64,000 nt of DNA from Gloeophyllum trabeum ATCC 11539 (lineage: Eukaryota > Basidiomycota > Agaricomycetes > Gloeophyllales > Gloeophyllaceae): the NCBI RefSeq assembly GCF_000344685.1, contig NW_006920414.1:1482677-1546676 (forward strand). Reading direction: 5' to 3'. The notes under the pieces were generated by a model. That model was not told where the DNA came from, did not search any database, and saw only the letters and a program-made list of their open reading frames with translations. Below are positions 46,459-58,419 of this stretch, piece by piece (the first letter of the stretch is position 1; each line of letters begins with the position of its first letter). The position numbers and the translations under genes are program-made.

Positions 46459-47351
46459 ATGTCTACTGGAACTATGGACGAGGGTAGAGAGTCCGTGTAT
46501 ATTGTTGCAGTGGACGATGATATGAAGACGCATGAAGATCACGAGACACTGGAAGAGTCCATCGCACCTACCCGCCATGAAGAGTACTATCTTGACGATG
46601 GAAACGTTATACTGCTTGTGAGGTCTCCCGCTATAGAATTATCCATGCCACTGGCTGTTGACATGTGCGTCAGGCAGGAGATGTACTCTTCAAATTACAT
46701 CGCTCTCTGCTCAAAAAACACTCGCCCGTTTTTCGTGGCATGTGGATGATGCCAACAAGTGTAGACCATACGGTGCCCCTCGAAGGGGCCTCCGATGACA
46801 ATCCAATCGATATCCATACTGCTGCAAGAGATTTTGAGAGATTCCTCTGGATCCTCTATCCACCGTGAGTGCATCAGATTATCAGAACTTTGCTGGACTG
46901 AAAACCATCGCGCAGTGAACTCGGCTCATATAGGGCGACCACTGTTGCAGAGTGGTCCTCGATTATCGAACAAGGTGCGAAGTGGCAAGTGGCAAGTCTC
47001 AAGGCCCAAGCTGGCCGTAAACTAGCCCAACTCCCTATGGATTCCGTCGAAAAAGTCCATATCTGGAAGAAATACGGCCTCACTGAAGGTCGGGAGCAGC
47101 TACTGGATGCGTACATTGACCTCGCTATGCGGGAGCGCAGCTTTAACTGTGCCGAAGCTATAGCCGTCGGGGTCGTCAATTTGACGCGGATATCGGAGGC
47201 TCGTGACGAATTGCATCGGAAAACATTATGCCGTTGCTGCTACCAGGGGAAATGGGACGCGGCCAATCCTAAGCTGAAAATGAAACTCGAAGGCATTGTG
47301 AGAGACGTCGTCAAGAAGGTATTCCAAGTTTCAGAGCCCACTCTCGAGTGA
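46459..47351 (+). CDS. BTB/POZ-domain protein, 261 aa
   Basis: Three exons, 46459-46617, 46674-46864 and 46916-47351, in phase. After an acidic start, residues about 45-130 read DDGNVILLAGDVLFKLHRSL, LKKHSPVFRGMW and DFERFLWILYPP, the pattern of Agaricomycete BTB proteins (D-G-x2-[IL]L-x-F-x-HRS-L...HSPVF). The remainder is helical: EWSSIIEQGAKWQVASLKAQ, KVHIWKKYGLTEGREQLLDA, and a Cys pair CRCC. BTB domains dimerise and can act as Cullin-3 adaptors; these fungal expansions have no assigned targets. Exon 1 joins exon 2 with phase 0 at LL/AGD, which restores the motif. Confidence 0.8.
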
Positions 47352-47663
47352 TGCAGATACTTCCATATATCAGTTCAATGGGTGGTGAGTGGTATTGCGA
47401 GCTATGTCGCATGTCCTTGCATTTCTGTATACGTCTTCTTGGTAGCCCGGCACGTCATTGCATGGTGTTATACAGTAGTCCCCGCTCATAGTTTTTTGTA
47501 TCGCGTTGGATATACTTGTAGGGCAGCCGTGTACCAGCTTTCAGCGCAGTGCAGAAATAGCTTAGAATACATAACATCACACATGAGACATGGTTACGGC
47601 GATCCATCGAGCTATATATACTGCAGCCCCCCAATTCTTACAAGTCTATGTGGGCATGCCCGT

Positions 47664-49892
47664 TCAGGAGCTCTCGCCCGGAGGGCCTTGGCCTCTACCA
47701 GGCCCAATTCTCCTCCCTCTTCCGGGGAATCCAACGCGAAATGGTAGCATCCCCCGACCCAAGAAAGGTACTTGAGCCGGGACGGGCTGCGTCTGAGCCG
47801 GCCTCGGTCCTTCACCCGCCGCCGGTTCCGCTACCTCCTCCTCTTCCTCATCGCCAGGCTAGAGAATACATCTTAAATCTGGCCCTCGGACAGTCGTAAG
47901 TTAAGGAAGGAGACCCACCTCCAAGTCGATGACCAAGGCGCCAGTGTGCCACCCTGCGGCAGCAGCCGCAAAGCAGAACCTCTCCCTCCTCTTCTTCAGC
48001 CCATGATCAAACCTCACCTCGGTAGGCACCTCCACCCTCGGCGGCGTCCCGAAGCTATGGTGGCGCGCCCTATCCCTTTGCTGCTGCGTCGCGAACCCGC
48101 CGGGCTGGCCCACCTCGATGTCCACGGGGTTCCCCAGGCCCAAAGCACCTTTCGAGAACGCGCCCCACGTGTACAGCTTGCCCGTGGACGTGAGCGCGCC
48201 GTAGTGGTAGTCGCCGAGGACGACCGAGATGACGCCCTTGTTCTGCAACGCGGGGATCATGTCCGGGGCATCGTCCGGGGTCGTGCGCGTCGAGCCCATG
48301 AGGACGACGGAGCTTGCGCCGGTCGAGTAGGCCGTGAAAGTCTGGAAATGCGCGGATATCTAGAGCACAGAGGTTGAGTGGGGTGCCATACGCGTGACAC
48401 GGCGGGTATACACGAACGTGTGTGATCTGCATGGTCTCGGGAGGCTCAAGTGGGGCAGGCCAAGCAGCCCCTAGAGAGAACGCCGGGGGAGAGAACGTGG
48501 GGTGCTCCCGTACGTATTGTACCTCACTAAACCGCGGCAACTAGACACGGCCGTCAGTGATTGCCACGGCAAGTGAACGGCCGGCTGGCACTCACGTATT
48601 CCCATCTTCCTTGGGATAGCTGAGCGGGCCCACCGAGCCCGCCGAAATGCAAGACATGCCCCTTGTTGGTCAGCCCGATAATCATGTTATCCCCAGCAGC
48701 GATTTTCACGAGTTTCGTCTCTTTCTTCGGAGCTTCGTCGCTATCTCCTGTCTGGAGTAGCTCGGGAAGGTTCCGAGGGATCGGCGGGAGTCTGAACGGG
48801 TCGAGCTGCATGTCCCAGGGTACACACGCAATTGAACCCTCGGGTGTCTCTTCAGCACGCTTGTCACCGGCTTGGTTCATTTCTTCATCCCGTTCGCCGA
48901 ATATCCGGTGCATGTCATCCAGGAACGGCCACCAGATGATAACATCTCCAGACTGAGTAAGTACGGAGGTGAACGCCCAGCCACACTCAATTTGAGCGGG
49001 GGTGCTCTCTGGAATGGATTTATCCAGCAGAGGAGATACCAAGCGGAAGGGCCGACCCCAGCTTCGGAAATTCCATACATCGGAGTTCGCATCCAAAGCA
49101 GCCGAATGCAGTCGCCCACAGCTGTCTTCACGTTAGCACGAACGAGTTTCGGTATGCTACGGGAAAGGCTAGCTGACCTAATGCTCCGGATTGCAGTTGG
49201 CAGTTGTAATCGCAGTGGCTTAGATGCGCTTTTCTCCGGCACCGAGAAGCCATCGCTTCTTAGGGACATGAATTCCCCGTTCAGGGCACCTGAGAGCAGC
49301 CACGATTAGCCATATAATCATGTGGTGAAAGCGACACTCATAACCCCAAACATGGATGCGTCCTTCGGAGTCGAGGGCATGGAACGACCTAAATAATACA
49401 TGAATAATGAGATCCCGAGTCGATTTTGGAGATCCAGTAAATCTCATATACGCACATCCCTCCTGCGGTCAGACTGACTATGCGAACACCTGGAATACGT
49501 AGCTCCGCAGGGGCCGGCACACCTCCCCCGAACGAATATCTGGGAGATTTGGTCAATCCAAGCCGCCCGTTTGAGGTCTCGCTATGAGTCCCAATCAATA
49601 CATTACGTTAGGTATACATCACCCTGCCCGATCAAAAGGAAACTCGCCCCCAGACGAAAACTCTCGGGTTGCTTAGGCCCTTGTAAATGAACTTCCAGCC
49701 GCTCGTCCTGGCTGTCCCCTCGCCAGAAAAGTTGAAGTCTTCTTGAAGTTTACGCTTCCAAAAGGTGTCATCGTTACACAGCGTCGCGAAGAAACGGTTT
49801 GTGCAGGCTAGACGGCACAAATCAGGCGCCGGCACATACGGTAGGAGATTGTCGAGCAGAGTTTCAACTGGGATATCGGTGAGAATAGGCAT
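47664..49892 (-). CDS. F-box/RCC1-repeat protein, SCF-associated factor type (SAF1-like), 603 aa
   Basis: Eight exons, 49892-49648, 49581-49456, 49388-49345, 49289-49178, 49121-48596, 48540-48418, 48359-47919 and 47858-47664. All phases close if intron 1 uses a GC donor. The N-terminal F-box reads DIPVETLLDNLLPYVPAPDL, then CRLACTNRFFATLCNDDTFW. RCC1-type blades follow: VFVWG...NGRLGLT, FHALDSEGRIHVWG, CGRLHSAALDANSDVWNFRS, CGWAFTSVLTQSGDVIIW, IAAGDNMIIGLTNKGHVLHF, VVLGDYHYGALTSTGKLYTW and AGWHTGALVIDLE. The plan matches yeast Saf1, an F-box adaptor that sends vacuolar or stress-related enzymes for degradation. The C-terminus is peculiar: an acidic run, then a Gly/Arg/Pro tail (GRGRRIGPGRGQGPPG). 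Confidence 0.85.
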
Positions 49893-50146
49893 GTTGGCGG
49901 GACTAGGGGAGGAATATCAATTTGGGGCGTTGGATGATAGTTCGCTGCAACCGGTATATCTGCTCGCCTCCACTCTATATATGATATCTGGCTGAGCAGC
50001 CCAATCTGCGCCGCAGCCGTGCCACAGCATCGACGTCATGCAGACTCCCCGGAGTCACGGACCGCGTCGAAAGGCTTGTAATCCTAACAACACCAAGCAA
50101 CCGCTTTTCAACTCGTCCACCAATCATTGCGCTCGGCAGACATGCC

Positions 50147-50884
50147 ATGTTCTTCCGCCGATGCACCTCGCACAACACCCATAGACCTTCGTTGAGCCTG
50201 TGCAAGCCTTACTCGTCGTCATCACCCTCCATTGCCACACAGGAACGGCTTCGCGCTCTTCTACGTGAGACTGCGCAGCCCGTCGCGGTCGTGACATCGC
50301 GTCTGCAGTCCTCTTCGTCCAATGCTACCTCGGCCGCGTACCATGGAGCAACCCTATCCTCGTTTTCATCCATTGCAATGGACCCGCATCCACTCATTGC
50401 ATTTTCTTTGCGTCTGCCGTCTAGAATGGCAACAGCACTGAAGTCCGTGGACCCATCCGCTCCTTCGCATATGGTCGTAAACATCCTCTCCGCCGCGCAA
50501 ATGCATACCGCGATATCCTTCTCCCGCGTCGACCTGCACCCGGAGCCCTTCAAACACGAGCCATACACGCTCACTAAGGAGGGATTGCCTATGCTGGAAG
50601 GCTCTCTCGGCGCCTTGTCGTGCAAGATGGTTTCCTCGTGGCCGTTGCACGACTTGGAACTGATAGAGCAAAGCCTTGGGGCCAAGTTGGAAGCAGGAAG
50701 CGAGTGGTCAGGAGATGGGGTAGCCTCAGAGCTGTTCGTTGCTCGCGTTGTCCGTGTGGAGAAGACCGTAGACACAGAAGACCAGTCATGGCGGACGTTG
50801 CCTCTACTATATCACAGAAGGACATATGCGACTACCTCTGAGATGCCTCTTGCCGACGCTCAGCGCAAACCACAAAATTCTTAG
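50147..50884 (+). CDS. Flavin reductase-like FMN-binding protein, probably mitochondrial, 245 aa
   Basis: Single exon starting at ATG 50147 (the nearby ATG at 50142 is in another frame). The first 35 residues are Arg/Ser-rich without acidic residues (MFFRRCTSHNTHRPSLSLCK), a likely mitochondrial presequence. Then ERLRALLRETAQPVAVVTSR, HGATLSSFSSIAMDPHPLIA, FSLRLPSRMATALK and MVVNILSAAQ follow the flavin reductase-like domain, where GxTxSSFxSxSxxPPL binds FMN. Later SWPLHDLELIEQSLGAKLEA and ELFVARVVRVE complete it. The family moves electrons from NAD(P)H to flavin or uses bound FMN for small reductions; physiological substrate unknown. Starts 254 bp from the divergent F-box/RCC1 gene. Confidence 0.82.
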   Translation: MFFRRCTSHNTHRPSLSLCKPYSSSSPSIATQERLRALLRETAQPVAVVTSRLQSSSSNATSAAYHGATLSSFSSIAMDPHPLIAFSLRLPSRMATALKSVDPSAPSHMVVNILSAAQMHTAISFSRVDLHPEPFKHEPYTLTKEGLPMLEGSLGALSCKMVSSWPLHDLELIEQSLGAKLEAGSEWSGDGVASELFVARVVRVEKTVDTEDQSWRTLPLLYHRRTYATTSEMPLADAQRKPQNS

Positions 50885-51117
50885 ATCATGATGGCCATGC
50901 TGATCTTGTCTATTTGTACAATAATGCTAATGAATGAACCTGCTAGAGGACACTCGATATATGCCCAAGCCCGCACATTCATCGCCTTACTTACCCACAA
51001 GGCAGCTGCCTTCAGTGTAAGTGTGTGAAGAGAAAAGCCAGAATATGGTCGACGATTGTTTGGGTAATGTCTATCTATACAACAAATGCTAATAAATAAC
51101 ACGCCGGAAACGACATC

Positions 51118-54100
51118 TTACAACTTCATGAATGAGAACAGGGACCCTAGATCAACCCAGCGTCGCGCACAATTATCCATATACTTCTCAACGGTATCCG
51201 ACATCGTCTGGAACAGCTCGACATTCTTCGTGATCACGCCCGTGATCTCATCTGAAATATTCAAGTCAGGGCTGGGTTTTTCTCGCGCCTGTGGATGACT
51301 TACCCTTCCCTTTGGCATTCGCCAATGCCTTCTGCGTATCGAATAAGAACGCGTAAAATCTCAGCTGATTGTATAGCTCTGAATCAGAGTACTAAAATTG
51401 GCCAGGTCAGCCATCCTATCCACTCCGTCCGGACGTAGTAGGCTCACCTCAAAAGCGACTGTGCCACGACACCCCTGTCGCAGACACCGCCGACCGTACA
51501 CACTCATCATACGAGTCCGATTTCGGCAGGTAGGATCGTCGCAAATAGTCCACCCTTCGTAATACCGGCTAATATGCTCGCGGATCTGCGCCTCCAGCTG
51601 CATCTGCATGCTGACGGCAGTGATACTGGATTGACAAGACAAGCAGTGCGCGCCGGATGGTTGCATTATGGACGACTGCACACCGTCGTTTGTTAACACC
51701 AAGAGCTCGTCATGAAGAGAGGATGACCTACGTCTCGATCGCAGATGTTCACAAAGGGCATCTCGCCCTGGCAGCCGCGACACCGGATAATCAATGGATC
51801 GCAATCCCTGAACCGCTCCGCGTCCGATATTTGGGAGTCCAGGGAAGAGAAGAGCCTTTCCATCCCCTCTCCCGACCCGCTGCTGCGGTACCTGCTGGGG
51901 TCGAGGCCTAAACACATGTGAATGAGCTTCCATCTCGACCAGCAGGGAAACGGACTAACCAAGGCATTCAGCAAGGCGCGCACGATCCGTGCCTTCGATG
52001 GGCTCGCATAGACGCTCGATAGGTGGGAGTACTTGTTGCGACAGATAGAACTCATAGTCTATCAAGGAAAGTCAGCCTTGGATAGTTGGCGCATTTGGGA
52101 AGCCTGACCAATTTTGCATTCGCTTCCAGCCCTGCGCACTTCGTCCGGATGCCGGGCTCTGTCAGCTTGCCCTGTCTTGGCAGTTTCTCCGTCCGCGCCT
52201 AGACAGAAAATATAGGGAATGACGTCGCCCGAACGAGCGTTACCACCCTTCGACTTCTGTCTCAGGGCTACCTGGACGTGCGGCTGATTCTTGGCGTCAG
52301 GGTAGTCCTCTGGGTTCTTGCCCAGTCGCTACACAGCGAATTAGCTCGCATGTCGTTAGGTTTACGGGGCCACTGACCTTGAAGATTATGAACTCGTCCA
52401 ACTTGATCTTACCCTCCCGGACATCGTTCCCAATGTTGCTAAGGTATTCGTGAATTCGCTCGACAACGATCTCGGTTTCCTCGCCAGAGAGTATTTGATC
52501 CAGCACATACCTGATGTGTTTGGTCAGTGAACTAAGGCCATATCGAGACGCTTGAAAGACTCTTACTGAGAGACGTTTTTAGACAAAGCACAAAACTCTC
52601 GACGCTTCATGTCAAGACCCTTGATTTCTGTGGACGTCCTTGAACCGTCTTCCACTTTGATAGCGGCATATTTCTTCTTTTGGAGAAGGAGTAGACGCTG
52701 GAATATGCCATCCAAGTCAATTTCCAGCAGCTTGTACCGATCATTGACCGCTTTCTTGAATTCAGCCGAGATCCGGAGAGCCTCCGACAGTTCCGTAACG
52801 TTTGTGTTGACGAACACTGAATCGGTATCGCCGTACACGACGTCAAGCTGGAGGCTCTCGGCAAGCTCTCGAGTATTGGTCAAGATCTCACGACCCTTAA
52901 ATGTCGTGAGAGCAGCGAGAGGCCGCGCGTAGAACCTCGAGTGCTCGAAACCGAGACAGCCGTACATACTGTTGGCGGTAAGCTTGAGAGCCATTTGCTT
53001 GATGTCGTACTGCCGTACACTCAGAGGTCGTACCATGCTCTAGATCATTATAACCTTACCTGAAGGAGTTTCGCAGGCGACAAGGAGCGGTCTTTCATAA
53101 GGGATTTCACTTGGCGTCGACGTTGGACGAGAGTTGCGATTAGTCTCGGCAACACACCCTGGCCAACTTCAGAGGATGGCGGCTCTGGGATTTTCTCTTC
53201 GCCATCCTGCGCATGTAGTCAGTAATAGAGGATGTGACTGGGTGGCACAAAATACGATACCTCTTCTTCTTCCGGCCTGTCGACAGTGGTGAAGTCAATG
53301 TTGTACTCTTGGATGATACTTGGGTACAAGGAATTGAAGTCCATGACCAGGATGAATTTATCCCAGAGTCCTCGTTTTGGCTCGAACACAAGACCACCTT
53401 TGTACTTGTCCCTCTTTCCTTTGGTTGCGGCTTTGGATGAGCCCTCGCCTTCTTCGTCGTTAGCCTCAGCTTTGACGGCAGCGACGGCGCGTTTGCCCCA
53501 GAACTTGTCAGGACAAATGTATTTGAGTCGATGGAACTCATGCAGAAGAATGTACTCGTTGCGCTCGGCCCTTCCACCGTTCAGGGTCTTATTCCTATAG
53601 GCATTCCACGCTTAAGACTCGCTCTTATCGAGGGAACGGGTACGTACCAGGAGTTACCAGCAAGGTTCGTCAACTGCTTGGTCAACGGCAATATCTGAAC
53701 CTTGGAGGCGATCGCCATATGGTAATGAGCATCGAGCTCGCAGTGCCTTACGAAAGTCATCAATCTATCGGGAGTGCTGACGGAGCCATCAAAGTAGCTG
53801 GCGGTATCGTCAGGATCGATGTCTTGACGGTCACTCTTCAAGTGCGTCTTGCACATCTCGGTGAGTGACCAAGTAGTGGACGTGATCATGCTCTGCAAGA
53901 ACGTCACTGGCCTGTCACATACGTAACCATACCCTTACGAACCTTGGCACCATCGCTAGCCAGGTCGCACAGTAACCGGCCATTGAGGAAACGAAGGTTC
54001 GTCCCCTGCTTACCGATTCCAGGCCACTTCGATCGGCGGAATCTGCTGATTCGGGACCAATGCTCGACCTTCAGTTCCCTCATGCGGTGCAAGAGTACAT

Positions 54101-56426
54101 CAAGTGAGACGCCGAGAAAGTCATGGCCGACAAGAACGTCAGGATCCGCCTTGTGGATGTTAACTAGTCAACGCTGAAATTAAGACACAGATCAGTCGTA
54201 TTGCAATATATATGCGTACTGAGGAGGCTATTCAGCAACATTCGCTCGTTCTTCATCGTCGCTATGGAACCCTTGCTATTCTTCTTGGCGGTAGCTTCGA
54301 AGTTAGGCGGGAATAGATCCAGTGGGCGGACAAAAGTGTGAGACGTGCAAGGAAGCTTCTCAGGAGGTGTTGGGTCGTCTATTTGAGCTGTACACGGAAT
54401 ACAGACCGTCAATTATCACAGACAGCAGATAAGAGCACATGAGCCTACTGTTAGACCACGTCCGAGCGGTGGCGCAGACGATTTCTCGTTTATTCTCTTG
54501 GTAATTAACGATAGTCCTCAGACTCAGACTCATGACTGTCAGAGGGGGGATATCCTTTGGTGCGTCACCATCAGACTCTAAGAACGGGTTGAGGTCCTTG
54601 GGGTCGTCAACGGAAACTTCTACTTTACACCATGAAACCTGCTCGCAATTAAGGTATGCACACATGAACATGACCGGATGGCACTTACACCCTTGTGTTC
54701 GATATGCGGCTTCTTGATATTTAACCAACAAGGACCCATAATCTTCCGCTTCAACACAAATAGCTCGAATGCGCTCGTATTAGTTCCAAAGATTCTGGAG
54801 AAATTAGGGCTCGCGACGTTATTAGGCACTTGGGGCTCTACGCGCTCTCTCTCAGCGAAATATGATATGCTTAGCAAGCGAAACTGACCTTCGAAAGGAT
54901 AGACGACCTTGAGCCAGCGCGCTTCACCGCGAGGGACGTCAGGCTCTCCGAACGCATAGTTACGCTTGACGAACTTAGCCTTGAAAGACTTGATGCCAGC
55001 TTTCTTCCGCACTCGATCAAAGTCTTGGTAGACATCATTGAGGTCCGGAACGACATCTGTCTCGATGGTAAATTTGCCATCCTCTTCCTCTTCCATGCGT
55101 CTCTCTCTAGGGAGGATGAACAGATTGCGCTGGAGGTTGGCCACAGTAACACAGCATGATACGTATGAAGCAGCGGCGCCAGGGCTACTGCGACAAAGGA
55201 CCTTCCCAGTGAAGTATAGTCGACCCTCATGTTCAAGATAGTCGAGCCAAAAGAACCTTAGAGAGCCATCAGCCTCCAAGATAGAAGAAGCAGTTACTCC
55301 CGGAGAAGAGTTGCTCGTGGCGGTGCTTGGTGCTAATGATCCCAAGGAATCATCTGTCGTGACGGCGAGCGAGTCGTACACGGATAACCATGAAGGCGTC
55401 TCGTCCTGCTTCAGCTTCTTCGCAGGAACGCTATTTGTGGGCTTCAGAGGCTTCAGGTCGACTTCGACGTCGGTCTTCTTCAAGGTAACCTTGCCATTCT
55501 CCTTCTCGTGCTCATCGACGTCAATATCCATGAAGGCATTCATGTCGATGTCGTCGAAAGAGGCATCGAAGTCGTAGTCGACGTCGTCTCTCATCTTGTG
55601 GGTCTCTTGAAGGCCCATGTTCCCAAGCCGGTCGTTAGGTTGAGTAACTCCTGGACCAGATGTCCTCATCTTCTTGACCGGGCTCATGACCTCAAAGTCA
55701 CTCGATGAGGGCCCCGCCTCGAACAGACCATCGCTGGACGTGTCAGGAGGACCGCTCATGTAATCACCGTACCGAGCTGGAGAAGAGCTTCCGCCCCAAG
55801 CAGGAGAGGGGGAGGGTTTCCGCTTTCGAGAAGAGCGATGTGCAGTCTTGTTGGGTTTGCTGATGGTGACAGGTTCGATGGCATCCATGTCGCCGAGCAG
55901 CGTTGACATGAAGTCTGACTCCTGCTCTGCTGAGACAGCAGGACGGTAGGCACTAATACTCGGAGCTGCCACAGGAGGGGGTGCTTTAGGTTTCGCGCGA
56001 TTCTTCCTGTCTTCATCTTTCGCTTGCTTGCCTGTCTTCTCTGGGTATCCCGTCAGCAACTGGTAGTTAAGCACAATAGGACGAACTTACTCTTCTTCTT
56101 CCTATCGGTCTCTGACTCATACTCTTCTTCCCCGTCCTCCCCCTCGTCCCAGTCATCCATACCATTATCCATATATCCCTCAACGCCATCGTCGACAACG
56201 AAGTCATCCTTTGCTAAACGACCGCGCACAATTCGTTTGTACTGATCGTCAGTAACTTCATCGTAGATGTTGACATCCTCTTCCTCCTGTTTCGTGTCAG
56301 TATCATGTACGTGCGATCTGCGATACGGCCCACCTTCCATGAACGACCACCGCCTTCCCTCGCCCTTTTGTACGCAGCAAGTTTGTCAAGCTTGCTTGCT
56401 CTCTCGCGTCGAGCACGGTCCGCCAT
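51118..56426 (-). CDS. POL1: DNA polymerase alpha catalytic subunit, 1471 aa
   Basis: Eighteen exons, 56426-56334, 56286-56091, 56040-54889, 54837-54689, 54638-54449, 54387-54220, 54163-53943, 53892-53648, 53594-53261, 53206-53060, 53009-52567, 52510-52378, 52328-52109, 52058-51960, 51907-51732, 51675-51448, 51391-51304 and 51251-51118, all in phase. Length matches yeast Pol1 (1468). The basic N-terminus ([15 protein letters not shown]) and acidic [18 protein letters not shown] are the primase-complex tether. Polymerase motifs: [11 protein letters not shown] (about 890); [14 protein letters not shown] (about 974-986); C, YGDTDS (about 1024-1029). The exonuclease-like domain keeps [15 protein letters not shown] but is inactive in this family. 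The C-terminus has two Cys modules (CRGC...CLSC and CDDPTC...CLRQGC) binding the B subunit. It extends RNA primers to start DNA synthesis in the nucleus. Confidence 0.95.
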
Positions 56427-56637
56427 TACAGTAGATCAAGGAGCTTCAGGGGAAGGAGGAGCAGATGGAGAGGTCGCCGATGTCAGACGTGTCCAAGCGC
56501 GAAGTCGGAAGGACGCGTCGAGACGCGCTCCCCAATATACCGCGTTTATTATGTAATGCTTTCCCACACAGGTTCCGTGTACTGACGCGAAGTCTGTTCA
56601 CTCGAGCTCAGCACTCTCAACCTATCACGGCTGGAAT

Positions 56638-57280
56638 ATGTCTATTACACTCCAGAAAATGCTGCTGGAAAAGAGCTGGACACAATTGGCCGCGTCTCTG
56701 CCATCTTCAACACTTGCCACCAGCGCTGGCAGACGATCATTAGTAACCGCCTCGAGTTTGCCAAGGACTTCAAGCTGTGCCCTGAAGGGGCATGCCTCGG
56801 AAGACATTGTCAGCTCGAAGACATATTCAAAGCTGTCACGTCGCTTTTACTCTGATTCACCGCCGTCTTCTGGAATTCCTTCCTCCTCCCAACCCCAGCA
56901 GCTTGGTCAGCTGGAACCCCGTCTGTCCCTCACGTTCACATGCACAGTTCCAAATTGCTCTCACCGCTCGACCCATACGTTTACGAAACGCGCATACGAG
57001 AAGGGCATCGTGATTGCCACTTGCCCTGGGTGCAAGAGCCGGTGAGCATGCGCTTGAAGTTGACCGGTGCCTGGTATTGACACCAAGAAATATGGTTAGG
57101 CACCTCATTGCAGACCATCTGTCCTGGTTTAAAGATGAGCGGACACAGGATGGCAAATTGCGGACCATCGAAGACATCATGAAGGCGAAAGGCGAGACTG
57201 TCCGCAGAGGTCAGATAAAGCTGGACGACCTGCAAAACGGCGCGATTGAATGGGCACCAGATGAAGGAGCTGAAAAATGA
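56638..57280 (+). CDS. ZIM17: DNL-type zinc-finger protein, mitochondrial HSP70 escort (Zim17-like), 194 aa
   Basis: Two exons, 56638-57041 and 57100-57280, in phase across a 58-nt intron. A Ser/Arg-rich N-terminus of about 95 residues (SKTYSKLSRRFYSDSPPSS) is a likely mitochondrial presequence. The domain reads LTFTCTVPNCSHRSTHTFTK, AYEKGIVIATCPGCKSR and HLIADHLSWFKDE: four cysteines in two C-x4-C / C-x2-C pairs and the DNL-like loop (here ADHLSWF). The family keeps mitochondrial Hsp70 soluble and so supports matrix protein import. It shares a 211-bp divergent promoter with POL1. The first exon is low in conserved residues, so the start could be a little further downstream. Confidence 0.88.
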
Positions 57281-57448
57281 CAGCTTTCGGTCGGAAAGAC
57301 GAAACGATGATTCTATCATGACTGCTATACCGTGTTCGCTGTTCCTCTGCAGAATAGATCACAACTTGACCGAATTGCAAAGACGTGTGATACGCGTCAT
57401 GCTTACAGTTCATGATACATCACACGTTCATAACCACCGTTTGCTACT

Positions 57449-58419
57449 TCAAAGCTTACCAGGCATCCTCCCAGCAGCACTCAACCTTACTGTCTCGCCG
57501 TTGACATATGGGCACTCAATGATCCACTGCACGGTTTGCGCGAACTCCTCTGGTTTCCCGAATCTACTTGGGAATGGTAGGTCCCTCGTTAGGCTCTTCC
57601 TCGTCTTTTCCGGGAAATTCTTGGTCATGCTCGATTCGAAGGCTCCTGGCGCAATGGATACTACGCGGATGCCGTAGCGACCAAGGTCCCGCGCAAGTGG
57701 GAGCGTCATGGACCGGATTGCGCCTTTCGTTGCCGCGTATGCTGTCTGACCAGGTTGGCCTTCGAACTGCGAGCGTGAACAAGTCAGCCTTGCAGTGAGA
57801 TCTGTGCGAAGGGGGCACGTACAGCAGCGGAACTGGAGACCATGATGATGACGCCTCTCTCGCCGTCTGGGCCTTCAGGCGGTAGCTTCACCATGTGGGG
57901 CAGGGCGAGCCTAATGAGATTGAAGGTTCCCGTAATGTTGATTGACAGGATGAAGTTCCATAAGTCCAAGGAGTGGGGGTTGCCATGCGAGTCGATTATC
58001 TACAGGTGGCAGTCTTGAGTGTGCTGAAGTATACGACATTCACAAGTGACGCGTCAATCGTGCGACGACATACGAACGGGCAACTCTAGTTAGACTGACA
58101 AGGTGCTTACCTTCGCAGCACCGCCGACACCGGCAGAACAAATGACACCACCCAAATGCGCGCCCGTCTCCTCACACCATCTCACTGCCCCGTCAACACC
58201 AGCTTGGATATCTTCCGCACTTGTCACATCCGTTTTCCAGAACTTCACCCTTCGACGCGCATCCGAGTCCAAGCCATGGAACAAGTCGTCCGGGGGATCC
58301 GATAGGTCCATAATCGCGACATGGCTGGACGGCGAAGACGACAGGAGGGTATGTGCCGTCGATAATCCTAGACCTGAGGATCCACCGGAAATGATAAATG
58401 TGCGATTTGCGGTCTTCAT
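57449..58419 (-). CDS. Short-chain dehydrogenase/reductase (HSD17B10-like), 267 aa
   Basis: Three exons, 58419-58111, 57999-57823 and 57766-57449, phase 0 at both joins. The start is the ATG at 58419 (MKTANRTFIISGGSSGLGLS); the frame extends upstream without a better start. The glycine motif SGGSSGLG binds NAD(P); the Asp in AIMDLSD at the end of beta-2 favours NAD. The structural motif is SAGVGGAA (in place of NAG), the catalytic set is Ser in MVSSSAAF, then Tyr and Lys in TAYAATKGAI. The C-terminus SRFGKPEEFAQTVQWIIECP and YVNGETVRLSAAGRM is typical of type-2 3-hydroxyacyl-CoA dehydrogenases of mitochondria. No clear presequence is visible. Substrate is inferred only. Confidence 0.88.
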
